From Salibacter sp031581065 (GTDB lineage Bacteria > Bacteroidota > Bacteroidia > Flavobacteriales_G > Salibacteraceae), in contig NZ_JAVLBN010000023.1 in NCBI RefSeq assembly GCF_031581065.1, forward strand, positions 1-33,340: a stretch of 33,340 nt of DNA. Reading direction: 5' to 3'. The first letter of the stretch is position 1. Each line of letters begins with the position of its first letter. Below are positions 14,601 through 23,115 of this stretch, piece after piece. Position numbers and translations under genes: made by a program. A model generated the notes under the pieces. The model saw only the letters and a program-made list of their open reading frames with translations, was not told the DNA's origin and made no database searches.

Positions 14601-15998
14601 TTACTGTTTTTTGGCAATTTGCGCGAGGAGTTCACCTTCAGCTGCAATTTTATCACCAACATAAGCTGTTCCCTTCATGTGAGCCAAACCTCTCCTTATT
14701 GGTGAGAGCAGTTCTAGCTTGAGCAATATTGTATCACCCGGAATCACTTTATGCTTGAAGCGAACATTGTCAATTTTCATGAAATAAGTCGCATATTGAG
14801 TGGGATCGTCAACATGCGCCAAAACGAGGAAGCCTCCTGTTTGAGCCATCGCTTCAATAATCATAACACCCGGCATAATAGGTTCACCGGGAAAGTGACC
14901 ATTGAAAAATTCCTCATTGCGAGTCACGTTTTTCATCCCCACAACATAGTCGTCCTTTTGTAGCTCAATAATCTTGTCAACTAATAAAAAAGGATAACGA
15001 TGAGGCAGGATATCCTCAACATCATTTATATTGTAAAGAGGCTCTTTTGTAAGATCGTATTGTGGTGGCCTGGTGCGCTGCTTTTTCACCTGTTGCTTGA
15101 GCACTTTTGCAAATTCACAATTACTCAAATGACCAGGGCGAGCAGCCAAAATATGAGCTTTGATGTGTTTTCCCATCAGAGCCAAATCACCAATTATATC
15201 GAGAAGTTTGTGACGAGCCGGCTCGTTTTCAAAACGCAAATCGATGTTATTCAAAATACCGATTCCAACTTCCTTGAGCATTGAAACCGGTTTATTGAAA
15301 GTACTCGCCAATTTTTCTTTTTCTTCTTTGGTCAGATCCGTATCAATCATCACGATGGCATTGTTGACATCACCACCTTTGATCAACCCGGCACTAACCA
15401 GTTGCATTAGTTCTCTGAGAAATACAAATGTTCTACAACCCGCAATTTGCTCTTCAAACTCGCGAATGTTGTACATCATCGCATGCTGAGTACCCAGGAG
15501 AGGAGAGTTGTAATCGACCATTACCGTAACGCGGTATTCATCATCAGGAACAGCTAATATTTCAGCTTGCTTTTCTTCATTCTCGTATTTGAGATTCTCA
15601 CTCAACTCAAAATATTCACGCACAGCATCCTGCTCTTCAAGTCCTGCCTTTCTAATCGCGTCAACAAATAGTTGAGCACTCCCATCCAGAATCGGGATTT
15701 CAGGCCCGTCAACTTCGATGAGTGCATTATCAACTGACATCCCGTAAAGAGCTGCTAAAACGTGCTCGGTTGTATGAACCTCAGCACCATTTTGTTTCAA
15801 ACTTGTACCGCGTTTAGTTGAGTAAACATAATCAACATCAGCACAAATAATGGGATTACCTTCAAGATCAATCCTTTTGAATTTAAACCAATGATTAGCC
15901 GGGGCAGGTTTAATGACCATCTTAACAGGTTTCCCCGTATGAAGGCCAACACCGTTAAATTCAATACTTTCTTTTAATGTTTGTTGTTTTTCAGCCAT
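14601..15998 (-). CDS. lpxC-fabZ: bifunctional LpxC deacetylase / FabZ dehydratase
   Basis: The first part (about 1-305) is LpxC, the zinc deacetylase that commits UDP-3-O-acyl-GlcNAc to lipid A; ligands are His79 (in TTEHVLAALYG), His263 and Asp267 (in RHKLLDIIGDLAL). The second part (about 325-465) is FabZ, which dehydrates 3-hydroxyacyl-ACP in fatty acid synthesis, with LPHRYPFLLVD, His368 in NGHFPGEP and Glu382 in IIEAMAQ. The fusion is a Bacteroidota hallmark and ties use of the common 3-hydroxyacyl-ACP pool to one polypeptide. I start at ATG 15998 (465 aa), two nt after the lpxD stop, in preference to the GTG at 16001 that overlaps that stop. Confidence 0.97.
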   Translation of the reverse strand: MAEKQQTLKESIEFNGVGLHTGKPVKMVIKPAPANHWFKFKRIDLEGNPIICADVDYVYSTKRGTSLKQNGAEVHTTEHVLAALYGMSVDNALIEVDGPEIPILDGSAQLFVDAIRKAGLEEQDAVREYFELSENLKYENEEKQAEILAVPDDEYRVTVMVDYNSPLLGTQHAMMYNIREFEEQIAGCRTFVFLRELMQLVSAGLIKGGDVNNAIVMIDTDLTKEEKEKLASTFNKPVSMLKEVGIGILNNIDLRFENEPARHKLLDIIGDLALMGKHIKAHILAARPGHLSNCEFAKVLKQQVKKQRTRPPQYDLTKEPLYNINDVEDILPHRYPFLLVDKIIELQKDDYVVGMKNVTRNEEFFNGHFPGEPIMPGVMIIEAMAQTGGFLVLAHVDDPTQYATYFMKIDNVRFKHKVIPGDTILLKLELLSPIRRGLAHMKGTAYVGDKIAAEGELLAQIAKKQ

Positions 15999-16000
15999 CA

Positions 16001-17056
16001 CTAAGAGCCGAGTTTATTTTTCAAATCCTTAATTTCTTTCCTGAGTTCACTCACCTCACCTTTTACTTTAGGTAACTGCCTAAAGATCACGTAAGAGCGT
16101 TTATAATCGCCAATATTCAACGCTGGCGACCCCTGAACAATTTCATTTTTATTTTCAATATCACCCTGTATGCCAGACTGAGCTGCAATCTTAACACCAT
16201 CAGCAATTTTTTGATGACCTGCAAAACCAACTTGCCCGCCAATCATACAGTTTTTCCCAATTTTCACTGATCCGGCAACACCTGTTTGAGCGGCAATCAC
16301 TGTATTCTCACCAATTTCACAGTTGTGACCAACCTGAATGAGATTATCGAGTTTGACACCTTTCCTGATAATCGTTGAACCAAAAGTAGCCTTATCAATT
16401 GTCGTATTGACACCAATTTCAACATTATCTTCCAGGATCACATTTCCAACATGCGTAATCTTATGGTAGTTATTCTCGCTGTTTGGTTGAAAACCAAAAC
16501 CATCCCCACCAATCACTGCTCCTGACTGGATAGTACAATTATCACCAATCACAGAGTCTTCCAGTATTCGAACACCGTGATGAATCACACAATTGCTTCC
16601 CATTCTCACGTTTTCAGCTACAACTGCATGAGCATTTACCTGACAGTCAGATCCAATTTTAGCTCCGTGCCCAACATAAACCTGAGGACCGATATAAGTG
16701 TTTTCGCCTACTTCTGCATCCTCTTCAATTACTGCACTAGGATGAATCCCTTTCTTGTGGTTCATCTGCATGCTTTTGTAAGCTTCGAGTAATTTGGCAA
16801 AAGCCATTCGCGCATCATCAACCCGAATTAAAGTTGGGTTGAATTTCATTTCCTTTTCAACCTTTAATTCGTCACTTATGATGACAACGCTTGCTTGCGT
16901 GGTATATAAATATTCTAAATAATCAGTACTGTAGAGAAATGAAATGGAGTTTTTCTCGCCCTCATCAATCTTAGACAAAGAGCTCACTTTAGTGGCCTGG
17001 TCACCTTCTATTTTTCCATTTAATATTTCTGCTAATTGCCCTGCTGTAAACTCCAT
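16001..17056 (-). CDS. lpxD: UDP-3-O-(3-hydroxyacyl)glucosamine N-acyltransferase
   Basis: LpxD adds the second, N-linked 3-hydroxyacyl chain in lipid A synthesis. The 351-aa length is typical. The N-terminal uridine-binding domain spans about 1-100, the hexapeptide beta-helix about 105-300, and the C-terminal helices follow (VIFRQLPKVKGEVSELRKE). Conserved GGDGFGFQ (183-190) and the catalytic His244 in QVGHNCEIG are present. It is the first gene of the six-gene lipid A/EF-P operon. A -7 box is 43 nt upstream. Confidence 0.97.
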   Translation of the reverse strand: MEFTAGQLAEILNGKIEGDQATKVSSLSKIDEGEKNSISFLYSTDYLEYLYTTQASVVIISDELKVEKEMKFNPTLIRVDDARMAFAKLLEAYKSMQMNHKKGIHPSAVIEEDAEVGENTYIGPQVYVGHGAKIGSDCQVNAHAVVAENVRMGSNCVIHHGVRILEDSVIGDNCTIQSGAVIGGDGFGFQPNSENNYHKITHVGNVILEDNVEIGVNTTIDKATFGSTIIRKGVKLDNLIQVGHNCEIGENTVIAAQTGVAGSVKIGKNCMIGGQVGFAGHQKIADGVKIAAQSGIQGDIENKNEIVQGSPALNIGDYKRSYVIFRQLPKVKGEVSELRKEIKDLKNKLGS

Positions 17057-17099
17057 GTAGGGAAAAACTTTTTTCGAAATGCGCTATTTTAGTGCGGGT

Positions 17100-17107
17100 C
17101 AAAGGTA
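17100..17107 (-). promoter_or_regulatory. candidate -7 box of the lpx operon
   Basis: On the minus strand this reads TACCTTTG, an exact TAnnTTTG match 43 nt before the lpxD ATG, in the 111-nt gap after the HD-domain gene. No good -33 element was found. Confidence 0.45.
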
Positions 17108-17167
17108 TTGTGAAACAATTCAAGCTAAATAACGCTTAAAATTACTTTTCAACAAACCGCGGCAAAT

Positions 17168-18433
17168 TTAAGCGTTTTTGGGATAACACAGGAAGTATTT
17201 CTTTACAGGGTCTGACAGCATGGAGATATTGAGCAAATCTGCATCGTTTGCTATATCCATAACCTCCCCGTTTTTGTGCAATATGTTGATACTATCAGTC
17301 TTTTGACTATAAGCCCTGTTCACCACTTCATTACTAAAAACGAAGTATGAAGCCTCGTTATCGCTAAGCTTCCATTTTGTCGCGATTTCTTTTTGTTTTT
17401 CTGCTATTATATCTCGATCAAATTCGTCTTTTTGAATTTCTACTTTTAAGAGTGTTCTATTGATAAGCATGCAACACAGCTTGCTCAACACAAAATCCTC
17501 ATGATCGCACCACACTTTTATTGCACCCATAATATCGAAGTCATCAAGGCGTGCAAATTCATCGAGTAGTTTTGGATCTGACTGAAAATCTTCACTCGAA
17601 TGGCTTTGATAAAGGAATTTTTTTAGAGCCGGAGATGCAAACAAGTCAATATTCTCAGCGGCCAAATCTTTAGCTCGCTTAAGGATTTTTGTCAACAAGT
17701 TTTCCGCAGCCAGAACCGTTTTGTGCAAATAAACCTGCCAGTACATCAATCTGCGAGCTACGAGGAATTTTTCAATACTGTAAATCCCTTTCGCTTCCAC
17801 AGCTAGTTCGCCATCTGCTACACTCAGCATTTTGATGATTCGTTCAGATCCGATCACACCCTCAGAAACACCGGTGAAAAAGCTATCGCGTTTGAGATAA
17901 TCGAGACGATCAACATCGAGCTGACTCGAAACCAACTGGTGTAAATATTTTTTGTGGTAATTTCCTTTGAAAATATCAATTGCCAGGCTGAGCTCTCCGT
18001 CAAACTCTTCGTTGAGTCTTTTCATGAAAAGAGCTGAAATAGACTCGTGATTAACGCCTTCCACAAGGCTGTATTCTAATGTATGAGAAAACGGACCATG
18101 TCCAATATCGTGGAGTAAAATAGCGATAGTTGCCCCGGTTGCTTCCTCATCGGTTATTTCAAATCCTTTGGATCTGATAACTTCAATAGCACGACTCATT
18201 AAATGCATTGCTCCCAAAGTGTGCTGAAATCTTGTGTGATTCGCACCTGAGTACACTATATTTGTTAATCCAAGTTGAGCAATCCTGCGCAACCGTTGCA
18301 GGTAACGATGCTCAATGAGGTCGAAAACGATTTCACTGGGAATTGAAATAAACCCGTAAATGGGATCGTTAAATATTTTTCGTTTACTGGTTGTTGTCAA
18401 TTGAAATAGGTTTAAATTACTTCTCTTGTGCAC
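17168..18433 (-). CDS. HD-domain phosphohydrolase (dGTPase-like)
   Basis: The metal-binding HD signature is visible: Arg68 and His71 in TRFQHTLG, His108-Asp109 in LLHDIGHGPFSH, and a downstream Asp in SQLDVDRLDYLKRDS. The N-terminal NDPIYGFISIP and this pattern are typical of the dGTPase/SAMHD1-like YdhJ-type family in Bacteroidota, about 400 aa. The substrate (dNTP or other nucleotide) is not known. No ATG is available: an in-frame TAA lies four codons upstream of the GTG at 18433, so the start is that GTG or the TTG at 18400. The TTG start is plausible because the GTG falls inside a dyad in the divergent promoter region. The gene diverges from porX. Confidence 0.85.
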   Translation of the reverse strand: MHKRSNLNLFQLTTTSKRKIFNDPIYGFISIPSEIVFDLIEHRYLQRLRRIAQLGLTNIVYSGANHTRFQHTLGAMHLMSRAIEVIRSKGFEITDEEATGATIAILLHDIGHGPFSHTLEYSLVEGVNHESISALFMKRLNEEFDGELSLAIDIFKGNYHKKYLHQLVSSQLDVDRLDYLKRDSFFTGVSEGVIGSERIIKMLSVADGELAVEAKGIYSIEKFLVARRLMYWQVYLHKTVLAAENLLTKILKRAKDLAAENIDLFASPALKKFLYQSHSSEDFQSDPKLLDEFARLDDFDIMGAIKVWCDHEDFVLSKLCCMLINRTLLKVEIQKDEFDRDIIAEKQKEIATKWKLSDNEASYFVFSNEVVNRAYSQKTDSINILHKNGEVMDIANDADLLNISMLSDPVKKYFLCYPKNA

Positions 18434-18444
18434 AATGTCACAAG
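18425..18444. promoter_or_regulatory. dyad in the HD/porX divergent region
   Basis: CTTGTG (18425-18430) and CACAAG (18439-18444) are inverted arms 8 nt apart. The perfect palindrome TTGTGCACAA lies at 18426-18435. The site is 24 nt before the porX ATG and could be an operator for either gene. It overlaps the GTG candidate start of the HD gene. Confidence 0.4.
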
Positions 18445-18467
18445 GTTAGCAAAAGTCTAAAATATTT

Positions 18468-20012
18468 ATGAGTGTAAAAATTTTATGGGCCGATGACGAG
18501 ATCGATTTGCTCAAACCACATGTTATGTTTCTCGAGGAAAAAGGGTTTTCGGTTCTGACCGCAACAAATGGTGACGATGCTCTGGAACTGGCCATTGAAG
18601 AAAGTCCTGATATTATTTTTCTCGATGAAAACATGCCGGGACTCACCGGTTTGGAAACGCTCGATTTAATCAAAACAAAACGTCCCGCTGTTCCTGTTGT
18701 GATGATTACAAAGAGTGAGGAAGAGCAAATCATGGAAGAAGCGATCGGTTCAAAGATCTCTGATTACCTCATAAAGCCGGTAAATCCAAAGCAGATTTTA
18801 CTCTCTATCAAAAAGAATCTCGACACAGACCGACTGGTAAGTCAAAAAACGACATCGAACTATCAGCAGGAGTTCAGGCAAATAGGTATGCGCCTCAACG
18901 ACCCGCTCGATATTGACGAGTGGATGGAAATTTACCGCCAAATGATTTACTGGGAACTCGAACTGGAAAGCAGCCAGGATGAAGGAATGAAGGATGTCGT
19001 GAAAATGCAAAAGGAGGAAGCCAACGCTCAATTTTCACGGTTCATTGAAGATAATTACCAGTATTGGATGCGCAATGAAGATCAGGCTCCCGTGATGTCG
19101 CACAACCTTTTCAAAAGAAAAGTGAAGCCACATTTCGATAAAAAGCCTCTTTTCATGATCGTTATTGACAACTTGCGTTTTGATCAATGGAAGGTTTTGC
19201 GACCTGTTTTTGAGTCGCTTTTCAAAATTGAAGAGGAAAGTACCTTCCTGAGTATTTTGCCAACGGCTACTCACTATGCTCGAAATTCAATTTTTGCTGG
19301 TCTCAAACCGATCGAGATTCAAAAGATGTTCCCTGAATTATGGAAAAACGAAAATGATGAAGGAAGTAAAAATGCCAGTGAAGACAGCTTTTTGGAAAAT
19401 AATCTCAAACGACTAGAGTTCAAAGGAAAGTCGAGCTACAACAAGGTGACGAATCTGCGGTTCGGAAAGAAACTGGCAGAAAATTTTTCCAACCTCATGC
19501 AAAACGACTTCAATGTTATCGTTTATAACTTTGTTGATATGCTATCTCACGCTCGCACTGACATGGAAGTGATACGCGAACTGGCTGATGACGAAGCTGC
19601 TTACCGCAGCCTTACTATGAGCTGGTTTGAGCACTCTCCTCTCTACGATATTGTTCAACAAATCGCTGAAAATGAAGCAAACCTCATCATCACAACTGAT
19701 CACGGCACGGTGAGAGTGGGAACTCCTTCAAAAGTTGTAGGTGACAAAAACCTCAACACAAACTTGCGATACAAAGTGGGAAAAAACATCCAGTACAAAG
19801 AAAAAGACGTACTCGATATTGAAAGGCCTGAAGAAGCATTTTTACCGGCACAAAATGTCGCTTCGCGCTTCATCTTTGCCAAGGAAGACAAGTTTTTTGC
19901 TTACCCCAATAATTACAATTACTACGTAAAATACTATCGAGATACATTCCAGCACGGAGGAATTTCACTTGAAGAAATGGTTGTTCCATTCATTCTTTTA
20001 ACGCCTAAATAA
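18468..20012 (+). CDS. porX: PorX, T9SS two-component response regulator with PglZ domain
   Basis: Residues 1-120 are a receiver domain with acidic pocket Asp9-Asp10, phospho-acceptor Asp53 in IFLDENMPG and Lys103 in LIKPVNP. A helical linker (about 130-205) leads to a PglZ alkaline-phosphatase-fold domain (about 215-514) with metal-site motifs IDNLRFDQW (Asp234), PTATHYARN (266-273) and TTDHG. This architecture and the 514-aa length match PorX, which with kinase PorY regulates and interacts with the type IX secretion system, and in studied species has zinc-dependent nucleotide phosphodiesterase activity. No PorY gene is in the window. Its stop overlaps the tsaE start by 1 nt (TAATG). It heads an operon with tsaE, ald, a small gene, aroB and aroA. 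Confidence 0.96.
   Translation: MSVKILWADDEIDLLKPHVMFLEEKGFSVLTATNGDDALELAIEESPDIIFLDENMPGLTGLETLDLIKTKRPAVPVVMITKSEEEQIMEEAIGSKISDYLIKPVNPKQILLSIKKNLDTDRLVSQKTTSNYQQEFRQIGMRLNDPLDIDEWMEIYRQMIYWELELESSQDEGMKDVVKMQKEEANAQFSRFIEDNYQYWMRNEDQAPVMSHNLFKRKVKPHFDKKPLFMIVIDNLRFDQWKVLRPVFESLFKIEEESTFLSILPTATHYARNSIFAGLKPIEIQKMFPELWKNENDEGSKNASEDSFLENNLKRLEFKGKSSYNKVTNLRFGKKLAENFSNLMQNDFNVIVYNFVDMLSHARTDMEVIRELADDEAAYRSLTMSWFEHSPLYDIVQQIAENEANLIITTDHGTVRVGTPSKVVGDKNLNTNLRYKVGKNIQYKEKDVLDIERPEEAFLPAQNVASRFIFAKEDKFFAYPNNYNYYVKYYRDTFQHGGISLEEMVVPFILLTPK
18551..18560 (+). repeat. copy of the dispersed word GGTTCTGACC
   Basis: An exact copy in the receiver domain of porX, flanked by TTTTC and G, read as Val-Leu-Thr. 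Confidence 0.7.
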
Positions 20013-20431
20013 TGTCTGTAGATATTACTATTAAAGAAGATGAACTACCGGGCTTTGTCAAAGAAGCTCTTCTTCCGTTACAGTCAGATCACAATGTTTT
20101 CGCCTTCTACGGAGATCTGGGTGCGGGTAAAACAACGCTTATCAAAGAAATTTGTCATCAGCTGGGTATTGAGAAATCTGATGTGAACAGCCCTACTTTT
20201 GCCCTCGTCAATGAATACGACAACGGTAACGTTTTTCACTTTGACTTCTATCGGCTCGAGGATGAAACAGAAGCTTATGACATCGGGTTTGAAGAATATT
20301 TAGACAGCGGAAACCTGTGCCTGATCGAATGGCCTGAGCGAATTGAAAATCTTTTACCTGCCGATACAGTGAAAATTGTCATTCAACATTGTAACTTTGA
20401 GGAGCGCAATTATAAAGTGACCGGCACATGA
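20012..20431 (+). CDS. tsaE: tRNA t6A biosynthesis ATPase TsaE
   Basis: TsaE is the ATPase partner of TsaB and TsaD that makes the t6A37 modification of ANN-decoding tRNAs. The 139-aa protein has Walker A GDLGAGKTT (34-42), then SPTFALVNEY and HFDFYRLEDETEAYDIGFEEYL, all family signatures. It overlaps porX by 1 nt and ald by 4 nt (ATGA), so translation is coupled throughout. Confidence 0.96.
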   Translation: MSVDITIKEDELPGFVKEALLPLQSDHNVFAFYGDLGAGKTTLIKEICHQLGIEKSDVNSPTFALVNEYDNGNVFHFDFYRLEDETEAYDIGFEEYLDSGNLCLIEWPERIENLLPADTVKIVIQHCNFEERNYKVTGT

Positions 20432-21645
20432 GTTCAGATGATCCAGTAAAGAATTTATCCCAGGAAGCATCCCGCCAACCACAGGAACAACTCCTGGCAG
20501 TCAAAGAAGATTCTAGAAAGCTCTACATAGGCATTCCCAGAGAAATATCGTTTCAGGAAAACCGTGTTGCACTCGCTCCTGAGGCCGTTGCTCTACTCAC
20601 CAATAACGGTCACGAAGTTTGGGTTGAGATGGATGCCGGAAAAGCGAGCAATTTCAGCGACCGCGATTACAGCGAAGCCGGAGCTAAAATTGTGGAGAGC
20701 AAAGAAGAAATTTACAAAGCTCAGGTTATCCTCAAAGTGGAGCCACCTTCCATGGACGAGATTAACCTGATGCAACGAAAGCAACTTTTAGTCTCAGCTC
20801 TGCAACTTTCCATTCAGCCAGAAAACTTCCTCAAAAACCTCATGAACAAGCGCGTCACAGCAATTGCCTGGGATTATTTCATGGATGCTGAAGGCAACCT
20901 CCCAATTGTCAATGCAATGGGCGAAATAGGGGGAAACACTGCGGTTCTGATCGCAGCAGAATACCTGAGCAATTACAACAACGGAGTGGGAACAATGCTC
21001 GGTGGAATTACCGGAGTTAAACCTTCTGAAGTTATCATTATAGGAGCCGGAAGCGTTGGTGAATATGCAACTCGTGCCGCACTTGGGCTGGGAGCTACTG
21101 TTAAAGTTTTCGACAACAGCACCTACAAATTGCGCAGACTACAAAACAGTCTCGGTCAGCGACTGTTCACCTCCACCCTTCAGCCAAAAGTTATAGCCAA
21201 TGCGCTCAAAACAGCAGATGTTGCTATAGGAGCGATAAGAGCTCCACACGGAAGAACTCCATGTGTTGTCTCTGAAGAAATGGTTTCTGCCATGAAAAAA
21301 GGCTCTGTCATTGTTGATGTGAGCATTGACCAGGGAGGCGTTTTTGGAACCAGCGAAGTTACCAATCATGACTATCCGGTTTTCACAAAGCACGGAGTTA
21401 TTCACTATTGCGTCCCCAATATCGCTTCACGCGTTTCACGTACCGCCAGTTATGCCTTAAGTAATATCTTCGCGCCAATATTATTGAGTATTGGTGAAGA
21501 AGGTGGTGTAGATGCGCTCCTCAAGAAAAACCGCGGACTGCGAAAAGGCGTCTACATCTACAACGGAACACTAACCAATGAATTTTTGGGAGAATCATAC
21601 GGAATCCCGTATAAAGATTTAGACCTGTTGATGTCAGCACTGTAA
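20428..21645 (+). CDS. ald: alanine dehydrogenase
   Basis: Ald interconverts L-alanine and pyruvate plus ammonia with NAD. The 405-aa protein carries a 30-residue polar N-terminal extension before the family start (IGIPREISFQENRVALAPEAV). NAD binding is visible at IIIGAGSVGEYATRAALGLGA, and the active-site segment GRTPCVVSEEMVSAMKKGSV and VDVSIDQGG are present. In Bacteroidota this longer form is usual. It is the third gene of the porX-aroA operon; alanine is also a product of kynureninase elsewhere in the window, though nothing links the two. Confidence 0.93.
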   Translation: MSSDDPVKNLSQEASRQPQEQLLAVKEDSRKLYIGIPREISFQENRVALAPEAVALLTNNGHEVWVEMDAGKASNFSDRDYSEAGAKIVESKEEIYKAQVILKVEPPSMDEINLMQRKQLLVSALQLSIQPENFLKNLMNKRVTAIAWDYFMDAEGNLPIVNAMGEIGGNTAVLIAAEYLSNYNNGVGTMLGGITGVKPSEVIIIGAGSVGEYATRAALGLGATVKVFDNSTYKLRRLQNSLGQRLFTSTLQPKVIANALKTADVAIGAIRAPHGRTPCVVSEEMVSAMKKGSVIVDVSIDQGGVFGTSEVTNHDYPVFTKHGVIHYCVPNIASRVSRTASYALSNIFAPILLSIGEEGGVDALLKKNRGLRKGVYIYNGTLTNEFLGESYGIPYKDLDLLMSAL

Positions 21646-21646
21646 T

Positions 21647-22051
21647 ATGGCGCGTAGATTGAGAATTTATTTTATAGGAGTAGGATTGGGATTAATCCTC
21701 ACATGGGCATTAGTTTTGCGCAATCGAAACGCTGATGAACTGTTGGCGTGGACACCTAAAAACCGCATTTTGAACGAATTAAAAGCCGATTCAAATTTAC
21801 AGTATCCTGATGAGTATACATGCCTGCTCAAGTGTCACGAGCTCACATCGCTGGATATTGAAAACCTCTTGAATGATGGCGAAATAAACTTCAAAGAAAG
21901 CAGCACACGGTCAGAGCCTAAGGTCTACCAAATTGAGTGGGGAAAATCGAGCACTGAAACGGTTTACGGTGAATTTGAATTCCCCTCAGATTCCACTCAC
22001 ACATTACTCGATTTTGGAATTGTAGGACGCGAAAAAGATTGCGCCTGTTAA
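21647..22051 (+). CDS. small membrane-anchored DUF4258-like protein
   Basis: The 134-aa product has one N-terminal transmembrane helix (RLRIYFIGVGLGLILTWALV) and a soluble domain probably facing the periplasm. The C-terminal part (KVYQIEWG, TVYGEFEF, LDFGIVGREKDCAC) resembles the DUF4258 pattern that follows alanine dehydrogenase genes in many Flavobacteriia; I recall this from the neighbourhood and cannot confirm it. The terminal Cys-Ala-Cys could bind metal. Function is unknown. It begins 1 nt after ald and ends 2 nt before the aroB ATG. Confidence 0.75.
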   Translation: MARRLRIYFIGVGLGLILTWALVLRNRNADELLAWTPKNRILNELKADSNLQYPDEYTCLLKCHELTSLDIENLLNDGEINFKESSTRSEPKVYQIEWGKSSTETVYGEFEFPSDSTHTLLDFGIVGREKDCAC

Positions 22052-22053
22052 TT

Positions 22054-23115
22054 ATGCAAGCAAAAAACTCAAATCTTATTTTCAATAAAGATTTCTCGCA
22101 GTTAAACACTCTTTTAGAAGAGAATTACAGCGATTCAATCAAGTTCATTCTGGTTGATCAAAACACGCACGACCATTGTATCCTAACACTGGATCAAATT
22201 GGTGTATCTCAACTTGAAGATGCTGAAATTTTACTCGTTCCAGATGGCGAAGGATCTAAATCGCCTGAAATTGCAATTTCGCTATGGCAGGCACTGATGA
22301 GCCACAATGCAGATAGACATGCAGTTCTCATCAATCTGGGTGGTGGTATGGTTACCGATTTGGGCGGATTTATCGCTTCAACTTATAAAAGAGGAATCGA
22401 CTTTATCAATATTCCCACTTCACTGCTAGCAATGGTTGACGCCTCAATTGGCGGAAAAACAGGTATCAATTTAGATGGAGTTAAAAACCAGGTTGGAACA
22501 TTTAATGATCCTGTTGCTACATTTCTCAACACCGATTTTCTACAAACCCTCCCGCAAAGAGAGTTCATGAGCGGCTGGGCTGAAGTCTACAAGCACGCTT
22601 TAATTGACAATGGTTCACTTTTCGAAGAAATTCAAAAAATAGAATCTCCGTCAAAAGAAGTAATTACTACAGACTTACTAAAGAGAATAATCGCTGTCAA
22701 GCAACAGGTTGTTCAGTCAGATCCTTTTGAAAAAAGCGAACGACAAATACTCAACCTTGGCCACACGATTGGTCATGCGGTAGAAACGGCAGTTTTGGGA
22801 TCTGACCATGAATTACTCCACGGTGAAGCAGTAGCAGCCGGGATAGTCATCGAAAACTTCATCGCTGAAGAGAAAAACTTATTGGATAATAACATCAGAA
22901 AAAACATTCAGGAAAAGCTCAAAAGCTGGTATCCTGATGTATTCAAGCTCGAATTTAGAGGTGAGGCTCTGACCGAAATAGCACTTGCAGACAAGAAAAA
23001 CACAAACCAAAACATTCGTTGTTCGTTACTCGAAGAGCCGGGCAAGGTGAAATGGGGAGTTGAAGTGAATAGTGAAGATATTGAATCGGCAATTAAACAA
23101 TGGAACGCAATATGA
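22054..23115 (+). CDS. aroB: 3-dehydroquinate synthase
   Basis: AroB cyclises DAHP to 3-dehydroquinate, the second shikimate step, with NAD and zinc. Visible: GGGMVTDLGGFIASTYKRG, PTSLLAMVDASIGGKTGINL, and the zinc ligands in NLGHTIGHAVE and LLHGEAVAAG. I start at ATG 22054 (353 aa), after the stop of the previous gene, rather than a TTG five codons upstream that would overlap it. The stop overlaps the aroA ATG (ATGA). Confidence 0.97.
   Translation: MQAKNSNLIFNKDFSQLNTLLEENYSDSIKFILVDQNTHDHCILTLDQIGVSQLEDAEILLVPDGEGSKSPEIAISLWQALMSHNADRHAVLINLGGGMVTDLGGFIASTYKRGIDFINIPTSLLAMVDASIGGKTGINLDGVKNQVGTFNDPVATFLNTDFLQTLPQREFMSGWAEVYKHALIDNGSLFEEIQKIESPSKEVITTDLLKRIIAVKQQVVQSDPFEKSERQILNLGHTIGHAVETAVLGSDHELLHGEAVAAGIVIENFIAEEKNLLDNNIRKNIQEKLKSWYPDVFKLEFRGEALTEIALADKKNTNQNIRCSLLEEPGKVKWGVEVNSEDIESAIKQWNAI

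Noticed and set aside
5578..20952. GGTTCTGATC variants as extra copies of the dispersed word
   Set aside because: Two of four (12346 minus, 20943) read as the common Val-Leu-Ile codons in strands of the fold, so they may be codon usage; not counted among the exact copies.
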